This document shows, one piece after another, positions 25,810-34,900 of a DNA stretch of 64,000 nucleotides. The notes below the pieces were generated by a model, which had not been told where the DNA came from, did not search any database, and saw only the letters and a program-made list of their open reading frames with translations. The position numbers and the translations under genes were made by a program. Each line of letters opens with the position of its first letter. Positions within the stretch are counted from its first letter, which is position 1. Source of the DNA: JAPOXR01 sp965221815 (lineage in GTDB: Bacteria; Pseudomonadota; Alphaproteobacteria; Rhodobacterales; Rhodobacteraceae); contig OZ244915.1 in the NCBI GenBank assembly GCA_965221815.1, positions 3,162,001 to 3,226,000 on the forward strand. Reading direction: 5' to 3'.

Positions 25810-26852
25810 GCAGGACGCTGATGCAACGGCTCTTCGAGCCGCGTTCGATCCGCGAAATCGCGCCCGGAACGGGCGTGATCGTCTATTCGGCGCTATTCCT
25901 GTGGACAGCCTTCGTACTCTTTCCCATTTATTGGGTCTTCATCACCAGTTTCAAAACCCCGGTCGATGTCAATAGCGGCCCCGTTTATTTGCCCTTTATC
26001 GACTTTTGGCCAAGTCTCCATGCTTGGCAGGATCTGTTCGTTTTCGATTACAAGGATACGTTGCGGGCATATATGAATTCATTGATCATCGCCTTGTTTT
26101 CGACTGCGGGGAGCGTCCTGATTGGATCAATGGCAGCCTATGCTTTGGCACGATTTGAATATCGTCCAAAATTCGGCGTCATTGTCATGTTTATCCTGGT
26201 CATGGGCGCTGCCTTTTACACGGTCGGGTCATTTGGCGTCGATTGGAGACTGGCGAGTGCATCCGGTATCGCGGTTTTTGTTTTTCTCGTGATGTCTCTC
26301 AGCCGGTATTTCAAATTGCAGCTGAGCAATGGTGATATTCTCTTTTGGGTTATTTCGCAGCGTATTCTGGCCCCAATCGTGGTTGTCGTGCCGATCTATC
26401 TGATGTTTCAGCAGGTCAACCTGTTGGACACCCATATTGCGATTATTCTCACCTATACGGTGATCAATCTGCCAATCGTCGTATGGTTGATGTACGACTT
26501 TTTCCGTTCCATCCCATTCGATCTCGAGGAGAGCGCACAACTTGACGGTGCATCGCGCCTGTGGATTTTCTGGGACATCGTTTTGCCACTGTCGCGCTCC
26601 GGCCTCGCAGCAACGACATTGTTGGTGATGATCCTGGCATGGAACGAGTATTTGCTCGCACTTTTTCTCTCCACGAGTCAGGCCCAGACAATGCCGATTC
26701 TGGTCGCCGCGATGAATGCAGGGGAACGCGGAATCTTGTGGTGGACGATGTCTGCGGTGATCATCGTGATGATTATTCCTGTTATTGTGCTCGCGGTCGT
26801 TTTGCAGCGATTCATTGCCAAAGGTCTCCTGCTCGGTGCAGTGAAAGGATAG
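25806..26852 (+). CDS. ABC transporter permease, MalG-type
   Basis: A 348-residue permease, partner of the preceding MalF-type protein. It shows six or more transmembrane stretches and the EAA-type loop EESAQLDGASRLWIFWDIVL (about 239-258). It ends GLLLGAVKG, as MalG-type permeases often do. Its ATG overlaps the upstream stop (ATGA), and the ATPase gene begins 4 bp downstream, so all four genes are one transcript. Compared with typical 280-residue MalG proteins it has an insertion around residues 135-175. Confidence 0.88.
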   Translation: MSRTLMQRLFEPRSIREIAPGTGVIVYSALFLWTAFVLFPIYWVFITSFKTPVDVNSGPVYLPFIDFWPSLHAWQDLFVFDYKDTLRAYMNSLIIALFSTAGSVLIGSMAAYALARFEYRPKFGVIVMFILVMGAAFYTVGSFGVDWRLASASGIAVFVFLVMSLSRYFKLQLSNGDILFWVISQRILAPIVVVVPIYLMFQQVNLLDTHIAIILTYTVINLPIVVWLMYDFFRSIPFDLEESAQLDGASRLWIFWDIVLPLSRSGLAATTLLVMILAWNEYLLALFLSTSQAQTMPILVAAMNAGERGILWWTMSAVIIVMIIPVIVLAVVLQRFIAKGLLLGAVKG

Positions 26853-26855
26853 TTC

Positions 26856-27911
26856 ATGACGGTCATTCTGGACAATATTTCAAAGTCTTTTGGTCAGGTC
26901 AGAGTGTTGCATAATCTTTCTCTCGAGGTCGAGGACGGAGAGTTTCTGGTGCTGCTCGGCGCATCGGGTTCCGGGAAGTCGACCGCATTGCGCATGATCG
27001 CTGGCCTTGAAGCTGTGAGCGAAGGACGAATCGAGATTTCCGGCCGCGATGTCACGGAGGAGCTGCCGAAGAACCGTGATGTTGCCATGGTGTTTCAGTC
27101 CTATGCCCTTTACCCGCATAAGACCGTGGCAGAAAATATCGGTTATCCGCTCAAGATCAGGCGCGTCAGTCGGGCAGAGCGCGATACACAGGTGCGCGAT
27201 GTGGCCTCACAGGTTCAAATCGACGGGTTGCTTGAGCGATATCCACGCGAATTATCAGGCGGCCAACGCCAGCGCGTCGCCTTGGCACGGGCCATGGTGC
27301 GTCGCCCTGCGGTGTTCTTGATGGATGAACCCTTGTCCAATCTTGATGCCAAGCTGCGGGGTCATATGCGGGCTGAGCTCAAACATATGCAGCATGAACT
27401 CGGGATCACCACAATCTATGTGACCCATGATCAGGTTGAAGCGATGACACTGGCGCACCGGGTGGCCCTTCTTGAAGGCGGAAAACTGCAGCAACTGGCG
27501 GAACCAAAGACGATCTACGAGAATCCAGAAAGTCTTTTTGTCGCGCAGTTTATCGGTTCGCCACCCATGAATGTCGCCCATGGCAGGCTTGAAAATGGAA
27601 CCTTCATCATCGGCAATGATCGAATTGAGACGGGGGGTCACGAAACTGTTTCCAATGCGGTTATTGGCTTGCGTGCCGAAGATTGCCGGGTTGTCGGTTC
27701 GGGGGAAGGACAAATCCAGGCCAGCCTGTTCGCCAATGAACTGATTGGCGATCATACATTGGTGACAGCAAGAGTGGGCGCTGACAGTCTTGCCATCAAG
27801 GCACCAAAGGACTTTGACGGCGGTTATGACAGCGACATCGGAATCGATTTTGATCGTGAGAAACTCTATCTGTTTGACAACGATACGGGTGAACGAATCC
27901 GGCGGCACTGA
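26856..27911 (+). CDS. ABC transporter ATPase, MalK/UgpC-type
   Basis: A 351-residue ATPase that energises the preceding permease pair. Walker A GASGSGKST is at about residues 37-45, the Q-loop in VFQSYALYP near 84, the signature LSGGQRQRVALARAM near 134, Walker B VFLMDEPLSNLDAKLR near 154 and the switch histidine in YVTHDQVEAM near 191. The C-terminal third is the TOBE/OB-type regulatory domain of the MalK class. The operon ends here; the next gene, lptC, is convergent about 120 bp away. Confidence 0.92.
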   Translation: MTVILDNISKSFGQVRVLHNLSLEVEDGEFLVLLGASGSGKSTALRMIAGLEAVSEGRIEISGRDVTEELPKNRDVAMVFQSYALYPHKTVAENIGYPLKIRRVSRAERDTQVRDVASQVQIDGLLERYPRELSGGQRQRVALARAMVRRPAVFLMDEPLSNLDAKLRGHMRAELKHMQHELGITTIYVTHDQVEAMTLAHRVALLEGGKLQQLAEPKTIYENPESLFVAQFIGSPPMNVAHGRLENGTFIIGNDRIETGGHETVSNAVIGLRAEDCRVVGSGEGQIQASLFANELIGDHTLVTARVGADSLAIKAPKDFDGGYDSDIGIDFDREKLYLFDNDTGERIRRH

Positions 27912-28031
27912 ATCGCCGGCATTTTCCAATCTATGGGTTGAGTCACCGCGTAGACCCGGAAGATGCAAATGCGGCGACAATCATGTGGTGGCCACTCCGA
28001 TCACGAATCTGGCCCCGAATATTGCCATAGC

Positions 28032-28853
28032 TCATGAGGGGCTGGGAGGGGGTTCGAGATAGGTCACTTCAACCCCGCCATCAAACTCAATTCTTCCCGT
28101 GCTTTCGCCGCGCCAATCTATCACCCGAAATTGGCCGGTTCGGCCGACGCCCTGAATGAATTGGAATTCTGCCGGACCGTCACTTTGCAACAGGAACCTA
28201 TCGTTAATCAACTCAAATCCTTCTGCGCTGACTGAGAAACTGTCCTTTGCATCGTCTCCCTGCCAGTAGAATCGCGCGTTTCCAGAGATGTTTGCGGAGG
28301 AACCATCGAGGCGTAAAAACAGCTGATCAGCAACGAGTCTTTGTGTCGAATCGTCCGCTCCGCTCCGCGTCGCCTGGACCTTCCGACCAATCAGACCATT
28401 TGTACCCGCAGATCCTGATTCAAACCAGACAGTCAGATTTGATCCGTCCTGTGGCTTTTCGACCAGGACACCATTTTCGAAACCGGCAAAGCTCAAGTCC
28501 CAGCCTGCATTGGCTCGCTCAGAATTGAATTGATGAAGGCGACCATCGGGATAGGTGATGACACCGGACACTCCTGAAGCTCTGATTTGATTCTGCAGGA
28601 AGAGGGCGGAATCAGCCTGTACCTGTAAAGTTGCACCATCGCCCAATTGGGTCGCATAGGTCAGGCCTTCAACGCCGCCAGCGTCACTGTCTGTCTGAGC
28701 GACGGGAATTCTTTGGCCAGAGAAGCCAACCCAAAACATGATGGCAATGGCAAGAAGCGATGCTGTCGGGAGAACCACATGGAGCAAGGTTGATGTCAAC
28801 CGATTGCCGGTGAGGGCCATGGCTGATCTCACTCCACGCCTGCCCGCAGACAA
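28032..28853 (-). CDS. lptC: LptC-like LPS export protein
   Basis: A 273-residue protein with one N-terminal transmembrane segment (about 25-48) and a long periplasmic beta-rich part, matching LptC-related proteins that bridge the LptBFG transporter and LptA. The assignment leans on context: it directly follows kdsD (overlapping by 25 bp if the first start is used; ATG near 28817 is an alternative) and rnd, the standard alphaproteobacterial order. Normally lptA and lptB would come next; here a convergent sugar ABC operon occupies that side. Confidence 0.75.
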   Translation of the reverse strand: MSAGRRGVRSAMALTGNRLTSTLLHVVLPTASLLAIAIMFWVGFSGQRIPVAQTDSDAGGVEGLTYATQLGDGATLQVQADSALFLQNQIRASGVSGVITYPDGRLHQFNSERANAGWDLSFAGFENGVLVEKPQDGSNLTVWFESGSAGTNGLIGRKVQATRSGADDSTQRLVADQLFLRLDGSSANISGNARFYWQGDDAKDSFSVSAEGFELINDRFLLQSDGPAEFQFIQGVGRTGQFRVIDWRGESTGRIEFDGGVEVTYLEPPPSPS

Positions 28854-29842
28854 TCATGGATATGAAGAATTCCTTCCAGCCGTGTCGGATCGTCAGGGTG
28901 AACGGCGAACAGGCAGGTGACCTTGTGAGTGTTCATCAACCCAACAGCTTCTGCCACCAGTGAGTCAGAGGTAATCGTGAACGGATCCCTGGTCATGACA
29001 TCGCGTGCCTGTAACGTCAGCAATCCATCCATATGCCGTCGCAGATCGCCGTCGGTAATGATACCGGCAAGTGCACCGCTCGAGTTGCAGATTCCGGCGA
29101 CGCCAAACCCCTTTTTCGTCATGACCAGCAATGCGTCTGACATGGCGGCATCGTCTTCGATCAGGGGGAGTTCATCTCCGGTATGCATCAAATCGCCAAC
29201 CCGCGCCAATTTCGCGCCGAGGGATCCACCGGGATGAAACTCACGAAACCGCGCCGGCGTAAACTGCTGATGCTTCATGAGCGCAATGGCAAGAGCATCG
29301 CCAAGCGCCAACATCATGGCAGTCGATGTCGACGGGACGATATTTTCGCCGCAGGCTTCAGCCACCGAGGGTAACAGAATGCCGATGTCAGCCTCCTGCA
29401 TCAATGTGCTGTCCGCAACGTTGGCGACTGCAATCATTGGTATGGAGAAATGCCGTGAGTAAGCGATGATATCGGCAAGTTCACTGGTCTCACCCGACTT
29501 GGACAACACGAGAATACAGTCTTTGGGGGTCATCATTCCCAGATCCCCATGGCTCGCCTCGGCTGGATGCACAAAATGTGCCGGCTTGCCGGTCGAGGAC
29601 AGGGTCGCAGCTATCTTGCGGGCAATATGGCCTGACTTGCCCATACCGGACACAATGATGCGTCCTTGGACTCCGGCAATCAGCGTGGCGGCGTCAGCAA
29701 AATCATCGCCGATTGAATCGGCCAGCTCACGCAGTGCGTTGGCCTCGTGCTCGATCACTTGCCGTCCGATGTCCATGATATGATGTGATGACGGGTCAGA
29801 GATCATGGATTCGACCGTCAGCTTTGTCTCTGTGGATTCCAT
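28829..29842 (-). CDS. kdsD: Arabinose-5-phosphate isomerase (KpsF/GutQ/KdsD family)
   Basis: A 337-residue enzyme converting ribulose-5-phosphate to arabinose-5-phosphate, the first step of KDO synthesis for LPS. The N-terminal SIS domain has GRIIVSGMGKSGHIARKIAA and PAEASHGDLGMM; two C-terminal CBS domains follow, with DVMTRDPFTI and GIITDGDLRRHMDG. Start ATG 29842 is preferred over the TTG at 29851 that overlaps the rnd stop. It lies between rnd and lptC in one minus-strand cluster. Confidence 0.92.
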   Translation of the reverse strand: MESTETKLTVESMISDPSSHHIMDIGRQVIEHEANALRELADSIGDDFADAATLIAGVQGRIIVSGMGKSGHIARKIAATLSSTGKPAHFVHPAEASHGDLGMMTPKDCILVLSKSGETSELADIIAYSRHFSIPMIAVANVADSTLMQEADIGILLPSVAEACGENIVPSTSTAMMLALGDALAIALMKHQQFTPARFREFHPGGSLGAKLARVGDLMHTGDELPLIEDDAAMSDALLVMTKKGFGVAGICNSSGALAGIITDGDLRRHMDGLLTLQARDVMTRDPFTITSDSLVAEAVGLMNTHKVTCLFAVHPDDPTRLEGILHIHDCLRAGVE

Positions 29843-29847
29843 ATTTA

Positions 29848-30492
29848 TCAATGGGCAAAAACATCCTTGCCGGACCAGCCCAAAAGGTCGATATCAGCGC
29901 GAACCGGAAGGAACTCAAAACACTTTTCTGCGAGCTTCATACGCCCTTCACGTTGCAAAATATAATCAAGGCACTGTCTAATCGCATGCAGATGAATGAC
30001 GTCGCTGGCGGCATATTGCAACTGTTCTTCGGTCAAATGTCTTGCGCCCCAGTCTGACGATTGCAGTTGCTTCTGCAGTTCGATTCCGAGCAGATCTCGG
30101 CACAGGGCCTGAAGACCATGTTGTTCAGTAAATGTACGGGCAAAGCGCGAGGCGATTTTGGTGCAATAAACCGGGCCGATATTGTATCCAAATCGACCTT
30201 TGAGAGCGGCGATGTCGAAACGGCCAAAATGAAAGATCTTCAGGATTGCGGGATCTTCCAACAGTCTTTTGAGGCGTGGGGCACTCTGCTGCGATGGGGA
30301 AATCTGAATGATATCAGCATCGCCATCGCCGGTTGAGAGTTGCACCAGGCAAAGGCGGTCTCGCGGCATCTGAAGACCCATCGTTTCAGTGTCGATGGCA
30401 ACTGCGTTCTCGCAGAAAAAGTCTTCCGGGAGATCCTCGTTGTGAAGCCGAATTTGCACGCAGTTCATTCCCTCTTTTGCCGGTTCAGGCAT
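29848..30492 (-). CDS. rnd: Ribonuclease D-like 3'-5' exonuclease
   Basis: A 214-residue DEDD-type exonuclease. Motif I VAIDTETMGL (about 32-41), motif II KIFHFGRFDIAAL (about 84-96) and motif III YAASDVIHLHAI (about 160-171) carry the catalytic D, E, D, D and Y. The protein stops before any HRDC domain, so it is the short alphaproteobacterial form, not full RNase D. Its stop lies 5 bp from the kdsD ATG. Role: trimming of RNA 3' ends, by family. Confidence 0.85.
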   Translation of the reverse strand: MPEPAKEGMNCVQIRLHNEDLPEDFFCENAVAIDTETMGLQMPRDRLCLVQLSTGDGDADIIQISPSQQSAPRLKRLLEDPAILKIFHFGRFDIAALKGRFGYNIGPVYCTKIASRFARTFTEQHGLQALCRDLLGIELQKQLQSSDWGARHLTEEQLQYAASDVIHLHAIRQCLDYILQREGRMKLAEKCFEFLPVRADIDLLGWSGKDVFAH

Positions 30493-30726
30493 GGTCTGAG
30501 GACAATTTCACGGAAAATCATCCCTTCCTCCCGGACATCACAAGACAAAAAGGCATTCATTTCGCTTTTCTGATCGCAATCTGGTGTCTGGAAGGTGAGT
30601 CCGGCGGTTTCGCAAAAGCCAATGAAGACAAGAACTCTATGAAATCAATACGCTGATGTTATCCAGAAACTTTTCAGGAAAAGTCACCCAAAGACAGGTT
30701 TGCACGTAGCAGATTGCACACAAGAT

Positions 30727-31983
30727 TCAAACCGAATTCTCATTCCACAATATCGAAACGGGCAAAGCCTGGAGCTGGTCGCCGAACGACAGAACTTTTT
30801 CGCCAGTGTAGAAGACAACCCCTTGCTTGAACGCGCCGCCGGCAACGGATTGAAACCGTTTTAATCCCTTGAAGTCACCTTCTCGGATTGTGGCAGCCGC
30901 TTTGACCTCGACACCAATCAGATTGTCAGGGGAGCGTTCTATGATGAAATCAACTTCGACTTTGTCTTTGTCACGATAGTGAAAAAAGTCATAGGCATGT
31001 TCTGACCATGACGCGTGCTTCAGCAATTCTGAGAAAATGAAGCTTTCCAGCAATGGCCCGAATAAATTGCGATCCAGGTTCGACCGGTCAGACGTGATTT
31101 TTCTGATCGCCGTGAGTAAACCTGAATCAAGAAAATGCAGTTTTGGTGTCCGAATGAGGCGTTTCAACGCGTTGCGATGCCATGCAGGAAGAAATTGTAT
31201 CAGATACATCTGTTCCAACACCCCGACATAACGCTGAACGGTTGGCGAGCTCAATTGAAGGTCATTGGCAATATGGGCATGAACAATCAATTGGGCGGAC
31301 TGAATGGCCGCTGCCTGTAGGAGTCTCGCGGCGTCCCTGAGGTGATACGCATTTGTGATGTCTCTGATGTCGCGGGTTAAAAGCGTTCGAATATAATCGT
31401 CAACCCAGGACCGGCGGCGTGCGGGCTTTGGTCTTGCCAGCATTTCAGGATAACCGCCCGTGAGGACACGGTCGGCGATGTCGGTAACCTCGTAAGGGCC
31501 AAACGGAAACGGTGTCGTTGACGTGTCAAACAGACGGTCCAATGGGTTGCCCGAAAGCCGTTCAACCTCGATTTGTGATAAAGGTAACAACGCACACACC
31601 GCCATGCGCCCAGCCAGTGATTCACTTAAGGTCGGAATGGTCAGGATGTTGGCTGAGCCAGTCAGGAGAAATCGGCCGGGCCTTGGGTCTGCATCCACCG
31701 CGATTTTGATTTCGCGGATTAACTCCGGTACGCGTTGAATTTCGTCGATCGTGACCTGCTTGAATTGCCGAATGAATCCGACAGGATCAGCACGTGCCGC
31801 CTGATAGACACCCTCATCATCAAGAGTCACATAGCGGCGATCTTCATTGGTGAGTTTTTTTGCGAGCGTTGTCTTTCCAGACTGGCGTGGGCCTGAAATC
31901 AGCACAACCCGCGTGTCGCCCATGGCGTTTTTGATCTTGGATCCCAGAAAACGCGGATATTCGGATCTGTTTTCGCTGACCAT
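30727..31983 (-). CDS. DUF4143-family ATP-binding protein
   Basis: A 418-residue P-loop protein of the AAA_14/DUF4143 type. Walker A ISGPRQSGKTTLAKKL is at about 29-44, the Walker B-like QVTIDEIQRVPELIREIK near 75, and sensor FLLTGSANIL near 104. The C-terminal DUF4143 part shows the nuclease-like EVDFIIERS (about 340) and VGVEVKAAATI (about 357). The function of this widespread family is unclear, with toxin-antitoxin or defence roles suggested. It stands alone, with two direct repeats in its upstream region that could be operators. Confidence 0.82.
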   Translation of the reverse strand: MVSENRSEYPRFLGSKIKNAMGDTRVVLISGPRQSGKTTLAKKLTNEDRRYVTLDDEGVYQAARADPVGFIRQFKQVTIDEIQRVPELIREIKIAVDADPRPGRFLLTGSANILTIPTLSESLAGRMAVCALLPLSQIEVERLSGNPLDRLFDTSTTPFPFGPYEVTDIADRVLTGGYPEMLARPKPARRRSWVDDYIRTLLTRDIRDITNAYHLRDAARLLQAAAIQSAQLIVHAHIANDLQLSSPTVQRYVGVLEQMYLIQFLPAWHRNALKRLIRTPKLHFLDSGLLTAIRKITSDRSNLDRNLFGPLLESFIFSELLKHASWSEHAYDFFHYRDKDKVEVDFIIERSPDNLIGVEVKAAATIREGDFKGLKRFQSVAGGAFKQGVVFYTGEKVLSFGDQLQALPVSILWNENSV

Positions 31984-31988
31984 TTTTC

Positions 31989-32033
31989 AATTCTGATCCG
32001 TCCAATCTTAAATTTATATCCGTCCAATTTAAA
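31989..32033 (-). promoter_or_regulatory. Direct repeats upstream of the DUF4143 gene
   Basis: Two copies of ATCCGTCCAAT followed by (C)TTAAA, at about 31996 and 32019, lie directly in front of the ATPase gene start. Their 23-bp spacing places them on similar faces of the helix, so a repressor site is plausible. Seen directly; role inferred. Confidence 0.4.
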
Positions 32034-32263
32034 ATATCTGGTCATTCAGCCTTAAATAAGGGGCGGATGGCTGCTCAGAAAATGCAATGGATATGTTGGC
32101 ACGTGATCTTTTCAATGGGAAGATTATCGGAGATGGGGATCAATCGCTGGCATTGCGCTGTTGGATCGTGTGTCAGACAGCTTTTGTTCGTCAGATTTGA
32201 CCGTCGGATCGCTGATGGCCAGCCTGCCACAGAAAATTTCAAAGGCGTCATGGAGCTTGCAAT

Positions 32264-32534
32264 GGGGCTTATATACATAGGTAGCCAAAATTCACCAACA
32301 ATTACAACAACTTAACAAAATCCCCCGTAGTGTCGCTACGGAGCCACCATCTCAACAGCCGCCTTAACTGGCGGCATTTTTATGAAAGGAAACTAAAATG
32401 GAAACCCGGTAGCAACAGTTTGGAGGTTGTTGCCGGGTAAGAATTTTGGAGAATTGAGGACTGCTGGACACAGAAAACACAATGGAATCAGAGGTTTAGA
32501 TGGTAGCATTTGGCTACCTATGTATATAAGCCCC
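32264..32534. mobile_element. MITE-like element with 26-bp inverted repeats and 8-bp target duplication
   Basis: A 271-bp element without a transposase. Both ends read GGGGCTTATATACATAGG then TAGCCAAA inward, a perfect terminal inverted repeat, and are flanked by direct repeats CTTGCAAT at 32256-32263 and 32535-32542. Inside are three hairpins: CCGTAG/CTACGG, a terminator-like GCCGCC/GGCGGC followed by ATTTTT, and a long stem between ACCCGGTAGCAAC and GTTGTTGCCGGGT. GG ends with an 8-bp duplication suggest IS1595-type parentage, which is tentative. Confidence 0.8.
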
Positions 32535-32859
32535 CTTGCAATGGGTCGGCTCGATTGTTCCAGGTCTCACCTCTGTGTTTGTTTATGCCGTTGTTGCGCA
32601 CTGAATTGGGACAATTCAGTCGAGGCATTCTTCGACACCGGCGGTCTGAACGATGTTGGAAACCGGCATGTCGATGAAGTTCCGCTCCAGATTCGGCTTC
32701 TTTGTCGCGCGACAGGGGTGTATGAGCTAGTGACGATTAAAGTGGTTTCAAAAACCCTGTGCATTCCAAACGAGACGTCCAGACAATTTGCCCGTTTCGG
32801 CCACGGCGTTGGGCGCGATGCCGTTATCCGTGACTTGGCGGCTCATTCTGTCTGGAAAA

Positions 32860-32947
32860 TGGTGCCCAGAAGAGGACTCGAACCTCCACGCCCATTTCGG
32901 GCACTAGCACCTGAAGCTAGCGCGTCTACCAATTCCGCCATCTGGGC
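32860..32947 (-). tRNA. tRNA-Leu (anticodon CAG)
   Basis: The minus strand reads GCCCAGATGGCGGAATTGG at the 5' end, then GCTAGCTTCAGGTGCTAG for the anticodon arm, a long variable arm, GGTTCGAGTCC for the T arm, and pairing GGGC with an encoded CCA end. The long variable arm and D-loop GGAATTGGTAGAC are typical of leucine tRNAs; CAG sits in the anticodon position and reads CUG codons. Confidence 0.93.
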
Positions 32948-33063
32948 AGATTGCGTCTCGGCGTCACCTAATCGCTTATCATCTTTCTGTCAACGAATTG
33001 TCCCTGCTGGTAGTGGCTCAGTTTGAAAATCATCCCATCCTATCAGCATGGGCTGGTCCCGGT

Positions 33064-33092
33064 TTGAATTTCGCTAAAACGTTTCTTATAAT
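33064..33092 (+). promoter_or_regulatory. Sigma70-type promoter of secreted gene D
   Basis: TTGAAT (33064-33069) and TATAAT (33087-33092) are separated by 17 bp, the best promoter match in the window. It would drive the gene starting at ATG 33109 or 33124, just before the C19 tract. Confidence 0.65.
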
Positions 33093-33144
33093 GTTGCAAT
33101 CTTCAACCATGCGGAACAAAATCATGATCCAGAAAAACCTTAAT

Positions 33145-33163
33145 CCCCCCCCCCCCCCCCCCC
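33145..33163 (+). repeat. Poly-C tract (C19) in gene D
   Basis: Nineteen consecutive C, the longest homopolymer in the window, placed seven codons after ATG 33124. The present length leads to LVIN and a stop at the IS junction. Lengths of 17 or 20 would align with the signal peptide as it stood before the IS insertion. Confidence 0.75.
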
Positions 33164-33176
33164 TCGTTATAAACTA

Positions 33177-34053
33177 AGGCCCGTTGACAATTATCGTGCG
33201 GCCACCACGCCCGCCATCAGATAAATCCCGGCTGCGAAGCTTGCAAGAGTCTTGTCGTATCGTGTGGCGAGACCCCGGAACTCCTTGATTTTCGCAAAGA
33301 CATTCTCGATTCGGTGCCGCTCCTTGTCGGCGTCGCGGTCAAAGTCGCGTGGCGTGCTTCGGTTCGACCGCGGCGGGATCACCGCCGTGGCTCCGCGTTC
33401 CGCCACTGTGTCCAGCACCCAATCCGCGTCAAAGGCCTTGTCGCCAATCAACATCTCACAGGTGAGGTCGTCCAGGAGTTCAGGGACAGCCTTGAGATCA
33501 TGAGTCTGACCGGGGAGAACCACAAACCGGATCAGATGTCCGACAGCATCCGTGAGAGCCACGACCTTGCTCGTCAGACCGCCCTTCGAGCGGCCGATTC
33601 CTTCCGATTCTGATCCCCCTTTTTGGCCCCGGAGGCCTTCTGGTGCGCTGGCATGATCGTGCCATCCACAGACACCATTGACAGATCCAGATCACCGGAT
33701 AACTCATTGAAAATACGTTCAAAAAGATTCGCTTGGGTCCAACGCCGGAACCGCTTGAAGACACGGGTCCATCGCCCAAAATGCGGCGGGAGATCACGCC
33801 AGGGGGTTCCTGTCCGGAACCGCCAGAGAACCCCTTCCAGAAAAAGACGATTGTCGACAGCTGTGCACCCCGGGTCAGTCACCTGGCCCGGACACAGCGG
33901 GGCCACCCGCGCCCACATCTCATCCGTCAAAACTGTGCGATCTGCATTCATCTTGTCACCTGCCTCGTCTGCTCGTGCCGCCTTTTTCGGCGTGCAATGC
34001 CGACACAAATACACGACAAGAACTCAAGACGCAAGGCAATTGTCAACGGGCCT
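33177..34053 (-). mobile_element. IS5-family (IS427-group-like) insertion sequence
   Basis: An 877-bp element with perfect 16-bp ends AGGCCCGTTGACAATT and TA duplicated at 33175-33176 and 34054-34055. It carries a two-frame transposase as IS427-group elements do. Excision with one TA restores the signal peptide of the secreted gene it interrupts. Confidence 0.85.
33191..33951 (-). CDS. IS5-family transposase made by -1 frameshifting
   Basis: Frame 1 (33951 to 33574) begins MNADRTVLTDEMWARVAPLC and includes the first catalytic Asp in SMVSVDGTIMPAHQKASGAK. Frame 2 (to 33191) holds GRSKGGLTSKVVALTDAVGH, MLIGDKAFDADW and the DRDADKERHRIENVFAKIKE block with the last acidic residue. The frames overlap, and a -1 shift at the AAAAAGGGGG run joins them as KKGG...GRSKGGL, the usual IS427 arrangement. 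The gene is therefore probably functional rather than broken. Confidence 0.83.
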
Positions 34054-34900
34054 TAGCAGCCCTCCTGTTGCTGGTGGCGCTTGCGTCACCGGTGCAGGCG
34101 CAACTCGTCATTCCCTCGACCACCGGAGCGAATGCCTGCACAGACGGTGGCATGAGCCAGCTGATGGAGTCAGTCTTTACCGTACCAGCCACCGTAGCAA
34201 ATAGTCTCACAATAAATATTCCGCCAATTAATGCTACCGAATTTACTGCATTCTTTAGTATTGCTGTTCCGCCTGAAGGCATTCCGCTTTCTGTAGGAGT
34301 GATGAAAAACGAGAGCGGTGGTTCGGCTGTGGCTGATACCCGGTCGCTTGGAACGCTCAGGAGTGACAGTCCCATAGCAGCTCGGACCGTTACCTTCTCC
34401 AACCTGGATAAAAGTACCCGTTATTTTGTTGGACTTGTCAGAGAGAGTTCGTTCATAAGCCGCCTCTGCTTCAAGACCCGTGGCGAGTTCACGAATGCGG
34501 AGCAGAACCTGTTTCTCGATGGCGGTATTTTGAAACCCAACCTAACCCGATATGACCGGACCGGGTGCTATGCGGTGGCCCGCACGCGGCAGGACATTCG
34601 GGACTGCTATTGCAACGGCACGCGCAACGGAACACACATCCTCGCCGGCCAGACTGTGGCGAGCCAGGCGCAAAGGCAGTATCTCAATTGTCCGGACCTC
34701 GACAGCTGAGCCATCTGATCCATCCGGTTCTCGGGAGTGCGGGCCACGTGAGGGCGTCAATCCGGAACCGGATATCGCTGGAGGATCGCGGAACATCCCG
34801 AACACAGGGCGGCCTCCTGGCCGCCTTTCCCCATGCAGGTTTTGCAATGTTCAAACTGAGCCACTACCTCCCTGCTCACGACATATGAGATGCGGGCTTC

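Larger units (their letters stand above)
33124..34709 (+). pseudogene. Secreted protein D, with C19 tract and IS5-type insertion in its signal peptide
   Basis: ATG 33124 (or in-frame 33109) reads MIQKNLN, then the C tract. Beyond the tract, with the IS and one TA removed, the frame reads RYK-LAALLLLVALASPVQAQ, a good signal peptide. C19 puts the start out of frame (17 or 20 would fit), and the 877-bp IS separates the two halves. The mature part (34054-34709) has ANACTDGG, an SRLCFKTR motif, TGCYAVAR and RDCYCNGTRNG, matching the sequence of gene C on both sides of its amber codon. So this locus is off twice over, unless translation starts downstream of the IS. Confidence 0.7.

Noticed and set aside
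27255..27980. 241-residue minus-strand frame under the MalK-type ATPase
   Set aside because: Shadow of an unambiguous ATPase with all ABC motifs on the plus strand.
32256..32542. A CRISPR array or riboswitch in the 32.3-32.5 kb repeat region
   Set aside because: There are only two inverted terminal repeats with a target duplication, which is a transposon signature; no regular direct repeats with spacers occur in the window.
33191..33951. Calling the IS5-type transposase a pseudogene because of its two frames
   Set aside because: The frames overlap at an A5G5 run and join by a -1 shift to the standard IS427 sequence, the normal expression mode of that group.
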